A stretch of DNA of 64,000 bases, taken from assembly GCF_958979055.1 (NCBI RefSeq), contig NC_084899.1:24123501-24187500 (forward strand). The letters are read 5' to 3'. Numbering within the stretch: position 1 is the stretch's first letter; each line of letters opens with the position of its first letter. This document shows, one piece after another, positions 12,698-25,800 of this stretch. Position numbers and translations under genes: made by a program. The notes beneath the pieces were generated by a model. It was given only the letters and a program-made list of their open reading frames with translations. It was not told the origin of the DNA and made no database searches. The DNA comes from Alnus glutinosa. Taxonomy: Eukaryota > Streptophyta > Magnoliopsida > Fagales > Betulaceae.

Positions 12698-15600
12698 AAG
12701 AAAAGCGGTGAAAGTGCTTTTTGGATGGAATGCTTTCTGGAATTGTGTGTGTGTGTATTTGTTTTGTTTTTAATGGCTGGTTTAGATGGATCATGGGTAT
12801 CTTGGATGATCTCATATTAATGTTTTCGTATTTGGGGAATCCTCACTTCCTTTTTGAAGGAGATGAATCCTTTGATGTCTCTTTTACTCTAGAGGCGCAC
12901 ATATGAAACTTAGAAAAGTGTTTGCATGTTAAGGGTTTTGGGACATATTATTTGGTTTGAAGAACTGTTTTGGGTCATATAGTGTGGATATTCATTGTCC
13001 ACTAGTATCCTAAAGCAAATTAAGGGGCTATGCAAAGCAACGTTTCTTATTATCTGGAATTAGTTCTGTGATGGCATTTTCTAGCTTTGTGCATACTTTT
13101 GATTAGTGAGGCTTAGTGTACTCGGATGGGTTTATATATATTTAATGTGTTTTATGTGGGCTTTTCACTTGTTTTGCTTGTTGATGGCAATTATACCTGG
13201 GGTGTGCATGTGCTCGCATGTGTTTGTAAAATTCAAACATACTTGCCACTATTATGAATATCATTAGTTGGTACTCGGTGGATAAATTGGTCTGTTGGTA
13301 GTTGTAAATTTTTTCTTCTATTGGGGTTTTTTTCCGTGGCAGCTGCTGTCTGCATATTCAGTCCCTTATTCCCCACCTCCCCAAGAAAAATCAGAGTAGC
13401 AAATATCTTTTTACTACATTCCTCTACGTTAGAAGATAGCTTAGGTCTGAAGTTTTTGTTTTTTAAAGGCTTTATGATTTGGATTGGGATGCTGATGTTG
13501 CAGTAAGGAGGATGCTGGGATGAGAACTGCCAAGCTTAGAGATGAGAAAGAAGTTCTGGATAGACAGCAGCATGCTGATATTGAAGCTCAAAAGAATCTT
13601 GAAGAAAATCTTCAACAGCTGAAAAATCGAGAGCGTGAGCTGGATTTACAGCATGAACAGATGCGAACAAGATTGAAAAAAATTTCTGATACATCTGCAA
13701 AACATAAGGCCAACCTTGAAGAACTGAAGAATCAACTGCGTGCAATGCAAGAGAAACATCGAAGTGACAGGTAGGTAGCTTCTTGGTATGCTTGTTTGAT
13801 TGATGCTCTTGTTAATGTCAGAGCCTCTCCCTACTTATTATATTCCTTATAGGCTCAGGTGTATCTTTTTTTCGTCCTGTGTTAACCCTAGTTGGATGTT
13901 TTCTGTTGGCATTTTTATGTGTTGAAAAATATGCAACTATACACTTTTTTTTAATCTTACAGATCTAAATATGAAAACTTGAAGAAAAGGCTGACTGAAA
14001 CAGAAGACCAACTACGTGAATTGAAGGCAGATAGATATGAAAATGAGAGGGATGCCAGGTTGTCTCAAGCGGTTGAGACTCTCAAACGCCTGTTTCAAGG
14101 AGTTCATGGTCGCATGACAGATCTTTGTAGGCCAACACAGAAAAAGTATAATCTTGCTGTTACTGTTGCTATGGGTAAATTTATGGATGCAGTAGTAGTC
14201 GAGGATGAAAATACGGGAAAGGAATGCATCAAGGTAGCAAAATAATTTTCTAATTTGCAGTTTTGTCCTGGTGCAGTTGTCTTTGTTGAATTATTGATAT
14301 GAAAACATCGCATAATCTTTCTTCCATTGGCGGATTTATGTATTTGTTTGAAAATCCGCTAAGATAGTCAAGAAATAATAGTTATTTAGCCACTTGGGTG
14401 TACTGAACCAATACCTGTTGAACAACACCCCCCCATCTTAATATGATGATGCCAAATTCTATTTAACCTTCTTTTGAAGATAAGGTGCAAATATGATTAG
14501 GTGAAGAGCATGATTTTCCCTAACAACTTAGTGTACTCAGCTTTAGTCCTTTATTTTATATGGTTGTATTTACATCAAACTTTAGCCTGCTATTATGTTC
14601 TGTTGCTTGTAATGCTTCGTACTTTGGACGTCGTCTTCTTGACTTGAATACAGCCTTCACCCTTTTTGCCCCCTCCCTACCCTTAAAATACCATAGATTT
14701 TTTTCTGTACACCCTGTGTTTATAAGGCTTCTCTAATAAAATTTCTTCATCATTATTTTAAAATGATTAAGTGGCTATACAATATTTTACGTACTGGTTC
14801 CGTCATTGATTTCTGGATTTGCCATTTTAAGCTTCATTGTGATGGTTGAGTTTTATTATGTGAATAACAATTTACTTATCCAAAAAAAATTATGTGAATA
14901 ACAATTTAACTATCAATTCTCTTGCTTCTCTACAGTATTTGAAAGAGCAAAGGCTACCTCCTCAGACATTTATACCTCTTCAGTCAATTCGTGTAAAGCC
15001 AATTACTGAGAGATTGCGTAACTTAGGTGGTACCGCAAAGCTGGTCTTTGATGTAATCCAATATCCTTTGCTAAAGCGTGTCTACTTTATGTATACATTC
15101 TGCTAGTGAAACTTCCATGCGTGTTGCTATGTTTATTGACATAAATCTTTCCAGAGATTTATGTACGCTAGGCTCTGATCTCATTTGGTGGTTAGGGAAA
15201 CTCTTATTGTAGCTTGTCTAATGATTCTGTGATTCAGTAACTCGTGATAGTCATGCCAGCTTCTTTTCATTTATGTATGATGCCTCTATCTTCTCCATTT
15301 ATTACATCCAAAAATACTATATGCTAGTAAATTAATATAAAAAATTCCTTGAGCTTTTAACTTAACAGCTATACGTTTGATCCTGCCTTGGAGAAGGCAA
15401 TTCTTTTTGCTGTTGGGAATATTCTTGTTTGTGATGACCTTGCTGAGGCTAAGGTTCTAAGCTGGAGTGGTGAGAGGTTTAAAGGTAATTACCACTTATC
15501 TTTTCCATTCTTTACCTGTTCCATATAATCAAATTGATTCTGTCCTACAACTTATGTTATTTATGCTTGAACCAGTTGTAACTGTTGATGGAATTCTGCT

Positions 15601-16244
15601 CACAAAATCTGGCACAATGACTGGGGGTACAAGTGGTGGAATGGAAGCAAGGTCAAACAAGTGGGATGATAAAAAGATTGAAGGTTGGTTCATTTGTATT
15701 GGTTTCATGTGAAACAATGGGGATGATAAAAAGATTGCAAGTTGGTTTTAAGTCGTTTGGCTGTATCATTGCTGTTGCTGTTCTGTAGGATTTCAGAAAT
15801 TTAAGGATAATCTTGAGTTGGAATTAGAGGAGCTTGGGTCAATTAGAGAGATGCAGGTAAAAGAGTCTGAAGCATCTGGAAAAATTAGTGGACTCGAAAA
15901 GAAGATTCAGTATGCAGATATTGAGAAGGTGACTTCAATGATTAATTTATGCATTATATTCTCTTTTCTCTTTTACATGGACTTGGCACATTACTTTCTA
16001 GTACCTTTGTTGGCACAACATTACATGGGTATTGTTAAAAAAAATTTAGTGTATTTTATTTTATTTTATTTATTATTATTTTTTTAACTTTATTAATGAT
16101 GGCTCCCTAAAAAGATTTTCAATGAAGTGGGGCCCCTCAAAATTAAATTCCTAGTTCCATCCTTGTATACAAAATTTGAGTCCAACACACTGTTGGAGTC
16201 TTGGACATGACTGCTACAACCCAAAGAGCTAGAGAAGATTATTA

Positions 16245-16275
<31 letters not shown>

Positions 16276-19200
16276 TGGCACAAGAAGCTCAGTTTTGTTT
16301 TGTTTTGTCTTCTGCTTGGAGCTCTCTCATGCCCACTCTAATCTTGTCCATGCCTTTGAAGCTCTCTCTCTCTCTCTCTCTCTCCAACCAAAACTGTGCT
16401 TTAGTTTTACAAATACCATGGTTGGAAAAACATTTTATATGTCTCATCTCAATGAGTAGCATAAGCGGATAAGGTTTTGTTGGTTTTGGCTATGCAGATA
16501 TTATTATTCTACACAGTTTACTTTGGTAACTCTTTGTTTTGTTCCGGCAAATAAAGCACCTTGTGGTAGAATTGATTATCTAGAAATTTTTTTCCTGCAG
16601 CGAAGCATTGAGGACAAACTTGCAAATTTGAGGCAGGAGAAGCAGAATATCGAAGAAGAGATCAATCGTATAAATCCTGAATTGCAGAAAGTAATATTAT
16701 GGCAATGATCACTCTTCATCTAGTTTAATGTTGTATATCTCTTTGCCCGACTGATTCCAATGTTTTTTATTTTTTGCATGCAGTTAAAAAGTGCTGTTGA
16801 TAGAAAGAGTGTTCAAATTAATAAGCTGGAAAAGCGGATCAATGAGATTGTTGACCACATCTACAGAAACTTTAGTGACTCTGTTGGGGTGGCAAACATC
16901 CGTGAGTATGAAGAAAACCAACTAAAGGCTGCACAGAATATCGCCGAAGAAAGTCTTAGTGTGAGTAGCCAGCTGGCAAAGTTGAAATACCAGTGAGTTC
17001 CTTTTTGTCCTCAGTCAACTCTTCTTTATTAATTGGTAATGCCGTTTTAATTGTGTTGTACGTAAGATTGGTATACATTATGCATGTACATATTCATGCA
17101 GACGTGTTTGTATCAATATATATGAATACATCTTTTTTTTTTTTTTTTGATAAGTAATAAACTGGTCTTATTAAAAGCATAAGGCTCCTAAGTACACCGA
17201 AAGTATACAAGAGAGAGTACCTAACTAGAAAGTGAAAAACAAAGTAGCCCACAAAAAGAAAGAAACCCAACAAACGCTCAAAAACCCAAAACCCTCATAT
17301 GTGTGCTCATATGCTTAAATGTATGCTTTTTGTGTGTTCTTGTATGTTTGTACATCTCCATTAATGCGTGAATGCTTGCATGTGTGTTGTGTGAATGCTT
17401 TGCTGATTGTGTTGAACTTTAAAGTCTGTCGGCATGAAACTTGTTAACATTCATTTTGCTTCTTATCGTCTCCACTGCAAAAGCTTCTAAAAGTGGTTTG
17501 ATTCATTATCATTGTTAATCCTCTTGTTGCTACCATGAATATTCTTTGTGGAGATTATTCTTCAACCTGTTACAAGTTACCATATAATTTAAGTTGATGT
17601 GCGATGATCTGACCAAAAGGAATTTCTAATATTCTTCGCTTGGTTTGTTATTTGATAAGTAATCGAAAATATCATTAAAAGCACAAAGCGCAACCTAGGT
17701 ACACATGAAGTATACAAGAGAAATGCCTAACTAGACGGAGAAAAAAGAAGAAGAAAATGATTAAACCTAATTGCCAGGGGAGCTAAAAACGTAGTTGTCC
17801 AAGTGTAAAGATAATCAGGATGGAGATAACAAGGGCTTATGGACAGATTTCATTTTTGAACAAGGGCTTATGGATAGTCCTTTGGTGGGTGGTAAGTTCA
17901 CTTGGTCTAATAATAAGGATGTGCAATGTTGGTCAAGAATTGATAGATTCTTGTTTTCTCCTGCGTGGGAAGAACAATTTCCTAATTTAGTTTAGAGGAG
18001 ACTTCCTAGACTTTTGTCAGACTCTTTCCCTCTATTGCTTGATTGTGGGGTGACGAATAGAAGTGGTGGTTATTTCAAGTTTGAAAATATGTGGTTGAAA
18101 TCTGAGGGATTTGTGGATCAGGTGAAATTATGGTGGCAGTCTTATCACTTTCATGGCTGTCCTAGTTTTGTGTTGGCGTGCAAATTGAAGGCTTTGAAAG
18201 TTGACTTGCGAAAATGGAATGAAGAAGTGTTTGGGTATGTGGGGCTGCAGAAAAAGGCTTTGTTAGATGGTATTTGAGAGTTTGATGTCATTGGGGAAGG
18301 ACGAGCGTTGACTGATGAGGAAAGGGTGAGAAAGGATGATTTTTCTAGGGAATCGGAGAGGTTGCTGCTATGTGAAGAGGTGAGTTGGAGACCGAGGTTT
18401 AGCGTTCTTTCGTTGAGAGAGGGGGATAAGAACACCAGGTTCTTTCACAGGGTGGCGAATTCAAATAGAAGAAATAATACTGTAGAATATTTAACTGTCA
18501 ATGGATCGTTGTCGTCATATGCTGAAACTATCAAGGCACATATAGTACTATTTTATACACAATTGTACTCGGAGCAGAGTAGCTGGAGGCGTAAGCCAGA
18601 TGGACTCTCTTTTCATTCCATTGGTGTTGAGGAGGGTCCATGGTTGGAAAGAGTTTTTGAAGAAAGAGAGGTGTTTGAGGTGGTTCAAGCAATGAATGAA
18701 GACATGGCCCCGGGACCCGATGGCTTTTCTTTGGGTTTTGTTAAATCATGTTGGGAAGTTCTTAAAAGAAGATATTATGACCGTTTTCAGATAATTTCAC
18801 AGCAAAGGGAGTTTTGAGAAAAGTCTTAATGCAACATTCATAGTGCTCATCCTCGAGAAAGCCGGGGTGGTGGATCTTAAGGATTTTTGTCCTATCAATT
18901 TCGAGGGCATTGTGTACAAAATGATTTCAAAGTGCTAGCGAACAGATTGAAACATGTGTTGGAAAAGATCATTTGCAAGTCACAAAATGTGTTTATTTAG
19001 GGGAGGCAGATTTTGGATTCGATTTTGATTGCTAACGAGTGCATAGATAGTTGCTTCAGATCTGGGGTACTAGGCTTATTATGTAAATTGGATCTAGAAA
19101 AGGCTTATGATAATGTGAATTGGGAGTTTTTATTATGTGTTGCAAAGAAGTGGTTTTGGGGGGGGGGGGGGAATGGAAAGCTTGGATAGCGTTTTCTATT

Positions 19201-19792
19201 TCTACAGTTCAATATTTTGTTTTGATTAATGGAGCCCCTTCTGGATTCTTTAGTAGCAATAGGGGTTTACGACAAGGGGATCTGTTATCTCCTTTGCTTT
19301 TTGTGATTTTTATGGTGGATCTAAGTAGGATGATGGCGGCCACAGTAGATAGGGGTCTTGTAGATGGTTTTTCAGTGGGATCGAGAAATAATGCAGGTAT
19401 GGTTGTGTCGCATTTGTTGTTTGCAGATGATACGTTGATCTTTTGTGGTGCAAATGGTGAACATATTTGTAATCTGCGATGTCTTTTTTTGTGTGGTTTG
19501 AAGCGGTATCGGAGTTAAAGATCAACTTGTCGTAGTCAGAGATTATTCCAATTGGTGAGGTGGATGATATAGATAGTTTGTCTAGTCTTTTTGAGTGTAG
19601 AGTGGCACGGTTACCAATGAAGTATTTGGGTCTTCTGTTGGGGTCGCCTTATAAGTCAACTACTATATGGAATGGTATTGTCTAGAATATGGAAAGGAGG
19701 TTGGCGGGTTGGAAGAGGCTTTATTTGTTGAAGGGAGGGAGGTTGACGTTGAGTTGATTAAAAGTACAATGTCTAATTTACCTCCCCCCCCC

Positions 19793-19823
<31 letters not shown>

Positions 19824-22800
19824 ACACACATACACTTCGAAATTTGTGCAAGTTTAATTAGGTATTCAAAATTTGTGTAAGTTTAATCATGCACTGTTGG
19901 GTAAATGGTTATGGCGATTTGCTAAAGAAAGTGAAGCGTTTTGGCGTTTGGTTGTGGAAGCAAAATATGGTTGTTTGAATGGAGGTTGATGTTATGCATT
20001 GGAATGTTCCTTTTTTACGAGTTGTACAAGATTGGGAGGTAGAGTTGGTGCTTGCCTTTTTTGGGATGTTGTATTCTCTCAAATGGAGACAAGGTGGGGA
20101 GGATTGTATTCGGTGGACTCCTTCAAAGAGGAAGAAGTTTGAGGTGCGGTCGTTTTTTTCATGAGTTATATATTTCGGGGGTTTTTTCTTTTCCTTGGAG
20201 GAGTATCTGGAAAGTTAAAGTATCTCTACGTGTGAGTTTTTTTGTGTGTACGTCAGCTCTTGAGAAGATTATGACCTTGGATAATCAGCGAAAGAGAGTA
20301 ATAGTGGTGGGATGATGTTGCATGTGAGAGGAGCGAAGAATCGGCACATAACTTATGGAGTGCGCCTTTTTACTCTTTTTGATGTTACACGAGTAATGCC
20401 TGAAAGGGTGATCAATCTGTTAGCATGTTGGAGAGGTTAGATGGGTACTCGTTAAGTTCTAGCTGTGTGGAGAATAGCCCCATTGTGCTTAATGTGGACC
20501 ATATGGAGAGAGCGGAATGCCAGATGTTTTGAAGATTGTGAAAAGTCGAAGGACGAGATCAAGAACTGTTTGGTCAAATCCCTTTTTAATTGGAAATGGG
20601 CTTTTAATATTTCTTCGATTTCTAACTTCTCTCTTTTTGTGGAGTTTTGTTCTTCTTTTCGCCTTTAGTGGGACCTTATCTTTGAATACATCTTGTGTAC
20701 TAGAGTTGCGCTCCTCTGCGCTTTTTAATAAAATTAATTACTTATTAAAAAAAAAAAAACTTTATTCTTTGGACAACTGCTTTTGTTTCTCTTTTGGTGA
20801 TTAGTTATCATAATTTTCTCGTTATTTTTGCCCCTTCTAACTAGGTGGCTTATCTTTTATACTTCATGTGTACCCGGGGGCGCCTTATTCTTTTAATGAT
20901 ATCTCGATTACTTGATAAAAAAATGTTCACAGCCTGGCAAAGCTTTTGCATTGGTTATACATATGCTTATTTTGAGAACATATTTATAATTCAGAACTGA
21001 AAAGCATATATTTATAAAAAAAAAACAAACATATTTATAATTTAGAAGTTCCATAGAGTAACTTTAACCGAATAATGACATTACATGTGGAAGTTTCAGT
21101 TTTTCATCCATTACATGAGTTGAATGTAATGTGCTATTTGTTTAGCTGCTCGGGCACTTGTCCAGAATTTTATATGCCTGTACCTTTTCTTTTTGGGCAG
21201 GTTGGAGTATGAGCAAAACCGGGACATGGAATCGCGAATTAAAGAGCTGGAATCTTCTATTAGTGCTTTGAGAAATGATTTAGAGCAGGTTAAGGATAAA
21301 GAAGATAAAGCCAAGTCATCAGCAGAGGAAGCTACTGATCTGATCAATCGATATGAGAAAGAAGTACAGGGTAAGGTTTGGTTCCACATGCTACCATTTA
21401 GATATTTGTTGAGAAAATACATCTTGAGGTTCCCATGCCTTGAAGTAGGGTTAATTTTACTATTGGTAAACTACAGATGTCTTGGTTTCACTCCTATCAT
21501 CATTCATCCATATGATTTATTTTTTATTGGTAAACTATACATTTCTATTGGTCTTTATTTTTTTTTTTATAAGTAAATTTAGTATTATTGAAAGCGTAAG
21601 GCGCTCGTAGGTTTACCGGAAGTATACAAAAGAAAACACCTAATTAAGAAAAGAAAGGCGAACAAGGAAATCAGCAAAGCTAATCGACAGTGGGGACAAA
21701 AAAGTCACCGTCCAAAGATATAGCGTATGAAAAAATGAAGCTAAAATATCCTCCATGGAATTCTCCAAATCCTCAAATCACTAAGGTTTCTTTCCTTCCA
21801 AACACACTAAAAAATGCAGATTGGCATTATCTTCCAAATTGCAGCTCTCCTCGGCCTTCCAGACTTCCACCAATATGTAAACAAGTCGATAAATCTTCTA
21901 GGCATAACCCAAGGCATACCAAAATGAGTAAAAGTATTATTCCACATAGCGGAGGCCACATCACAATGAAGAAGAAGGTGGTCCACAGATTCCTCATCTC
22001 TTTTGCACAAGCAACATGTGTCCACAATGATGATATGCCTCTTCCTGAGATTGTTCACAATATGGATCTTGCCTAGGGCTGCCGATCACACAAAAAAAGC
22101 CGCCCTCGAAGGAGCCTGAGTCTGCCACACACTCTTCCAATGGAAGAGTCTACCTTCAGAGCAAGCCAAGGAGCTGAAGAAGGACTTGACCTTAAACAAA
22201 TCTCTCTTGGAAGAGACCCACCAGAGCCTTTCTGCACGATCTCTACTCACCATGGCTGAGTGCAACACTTGAAAGAAGGAAGTAAAGACACCCGCTTCTC
22301 AATCATGTGCCTCTCCAACAAAGCTCACGTTTCACTGAGTAGAACCACCCAAAACCTTCATATTATCTGCAACTTAGGCATCCTTCACCTGAGCAATACC
22401 AAAGAGATCGGGAAAAACTTCCTTCAGAACCATATCCCCGCACCACAGATCGTGCCAAAATTTTGTCCTAACCCCATCCCTCACCTCAAATCTAGCAAAA
22501 CTATAGAAAGTCTCCCACCCTCTCCTTATGTTCTTCCACAACCCCACTCCAAAGGCACCTACATGCCTTTGAGGTCTTTAAATCAGGACAACATCTTTCA
22601 CCTCATTTTTATGAGGGGAGAAGGTGCCATTTGAGCTAGAGCTCACTGGCAATACTCATCCACCTGATTTTCTTAAGCTAGTTGAATTTCAGTTTTGTAT
22701 GTCATGGTATGATGTCTGGCTTTGAAATATATAATGTTGGTTTCCTATCCTCTTTCTCACAAGTAATTCAATCAATGCTATAACATCATGGAAGCACATA

Positions 22801-25800
22801 TTTGTTTTTTAATTTTTGTTGTTTTTTTTAGCTTTTCTGTTTTTGTGAGTTGATTAGCTAGGCTTTCATTTATAGTGAGTGCTTTGTTGTAAGTTTTAGT
22901 TGACAAAAGTTGTTCGGCTAATATAGTAATTGATCAAGGGACTGTCTAGGATGACGCGAAGGATAAATTGAAAATTATTCTGCTTGGTATATAAACTGGG
23001 AACTATAGTTTCATTTGGTTTAAGGACTGCCTTGGATGAAGTCATAAAGCACTGAAGATTGTTTTGCATGGATTATGAAGTGGGAAACTAAAATTACAGG
23101 TTAGGGCCACCAGTTCTCTGCAGCATTGGGAAAGGTGCTTGGACGCAGCTGGGCACTGTTGTGTGAGCAGTATCGAGGACCATTTGACTAGGCCTTCTAG
23201 TTGCATGCATTTCCTCAGTTTTTATTGGGATGAACCTCCTTCAATAGGACATTGATAATTTGATGGTTTACTTTGACTTCGATTGGATAAGAAAGGAAAA
23301 AACATGAGAGAAGTTACCCAATGAATTGATCCAGGCTCTTGTGCATGTTAAGTCACATGCATGAGATGAGGAGCATATTCGGGAGGATAAGCTTGTGGGT
23401 TGAGAGCCTTAGGGGTTTGGTTTGTTTTGTGGGATGTTGTTTGGGGTGGGTCAGTGTTGAGATGTTTGTTTCTTGTATACTTTGTGTGTACTAGGGGGGC
23501 CTTACGCTGCTATTTATAAAATTTGCATTTACTTATAAAAAAAAAAGTCACATTGTCGCCGTCTCTACAGCATTGGGAGGGAAAGGTGCTTGGACGCAGC
23601 TGGGCACCATTGCGTGAGAAACCATTTGTTTGCGAACCTTTGAACTGTTGCTCCCCTATCTTGTTTACCCAACCTAAGTGTTCAGAGCCTATGGCTTCTA
23701 GTTGGGTCTTGCAGAAGTTGAAGGACATACGCCATTTTATTGGTCTATCTTGTGATGGGTTTGAAGGGCAATTTATGGCGCTGTTTACTGCTATCAAAGC
23801 GAGTCATGATCAGGAGGTATGGGTTTCTAATTCCAAAGTAGCCTTTCAAAGTAACTTTTTTGATAAGTAATCAAGATATCATTAATAAAAGCATAAAGCA
23901 TCCCTAAGTATACATGAAAAAACACCTAGTTAGAAGGAGAAAAGAACAAGGAAATCATGATAACTAATCACCAAATGAGAAACAAAATCAGTTGTTGAAA
24001 GATATAGATTATTAAAAAATAAAGACAATCTTCTCTAGTTTCCTCTCACGGTCCTCAAAACTTCTATCTTTTTTTCCCTCCATAGACACCACAAAAGACA
24101 CGAAGGCATCATCTTCTACATAACAGCACTCCAAGCGCTGCCGACAGTCTCCCAACACGCATACAAGTCGACTACTCGTCTAAGCATAACCCAAAACAGC
24201 CCAAATCGAGTGAAGAAAACATGCCATGGCACATGCAACCTTGATTTAAGATCCTCTAACCTTTCCACTCTAAGAGAGAGCCTCATGAACCCTGGGTGTT
24301 TCTGTAACACCAGACTGTACCTAAGCTCTGGCTGGAACTCAAGCCTGAGGTTGTCTTCCTTTGCCCTTTGCACACTCTCCCCACTGCCAATAGCCTATCT
24401 AGTGGCAACCTCCTAATTATTTCTCACAAACATCTCATTGGCAGCCTGCCCAATCCTGGATCCTAGTCCTACTCTGGATTTTCCAACTAATGTTGACATC
24501 CCTGGCCTCCACCTCGGTCTTAGGAAGCAACCGTGGACGTTGAAGTCATCGAAGGATAGCACAGAGCAGAGTTAGGAGTAAGCTATGGTGATGGTGTGGT
24601 GGTGAAGGAATACGATGGCAGAGGTGAAGGGTTTAGCCTCATTTTGGTGGCTGTGCTCTGTAGTGCCAACTTCCTTCTTTTTCTGACTAGCAAAAGGTAC
24701 TATTTTTTCTTGTATTTCATGCAAACAATCTTCCAACCCGCACTGTACCGGTGAGAATTGGCTTGGTAAGGATATAACTGGTGCGGTTTGCTGGATGATT
24801 TCCCTTGACTGACAATGATGGTTCAGTAGTCGGAACATCCCCAAAGCTGACTGCACCAAACCGTGAAATGCTCCTAGATGAGAGGATGGGGTTAGGGGTT
24901 TGAGGAGGGTGTTTGTTATTGCGGTGACACTACATTGTGTAGCATGTAGACACTGTCGCTGTTTGACTAAAAGTTTGAGACATAATTTAGTTTCAATACC
25001 TTGGGTGTGAATCTGCTTCTATTTCTTTACATTAATTTTTGTTCTTGATGTCATTAGTTTGTTCCAGCTTACAAAATATTTTCTTCTCTTCCTACTTTTG
25101 TAGAGTGGAAAGTTAAGTTGGAAGAGTGTGAGAAGGAGATGCAGGAATGGAAGAACAAGACTTCTAGATCTACAACAAACATATCGAAAATTAATCGTCA
25201 GATATCTTCTAAAGTAAGACATGATGATTTTGTTCTCACCACCTGCATTTATGAATTCAAATTCCAACAAATGTTTTCTTGTTACAGGAGACACAGATTG
25301 AGCAGCTGAAGTCGCGGAGGCAGGAAATAGTAGAAAAGTGTGAATTAGAGCATATAAGCCTTCCGATGGAGACAGAATCCTCAACATCAGGACCAGTTTT
25401 TGATTTTAGTCAGCTTAATAGATCTCTTCTGCAGGATAGGAGACCTGCTGATCGAGAGAAGCTTGAGGTAGAATTTAAGCAAAAAATGGATTCTTTAATA
25501 TCAGAAATGGAAAGAACAGCTCCAAATTTGAAGGCTCTAGATCAATATGAGGCTCTGCAAGAAAAGGAAAGAGCTGTAACTGAAGAGTTCGAAGCAGCCA
25601 GAAAAGAAGAGAAGGATAAAGCTGATAAGTTTAACTCGGTTAAGGAGGAGAGGTACTAGTTTTCGCTATACTGCTATGGTGACCTCAAAATTATGGCAAA
25701 GGTTTTTGTTATACAATATAGGTCAAGAATTAATTTACTGTTTTGGTAAGAGTCACTAACTCTAACATAGAACATGGAATGCTGGATATGAAACTTAATT

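Noticed and set aside
15052-15367. Ordinary GT-AG splicing of SMC1 intron 7
   Set aside because: Using the GT at 15053 and AG at 15367 removes conserved residues and leads to a stop within a few codons.
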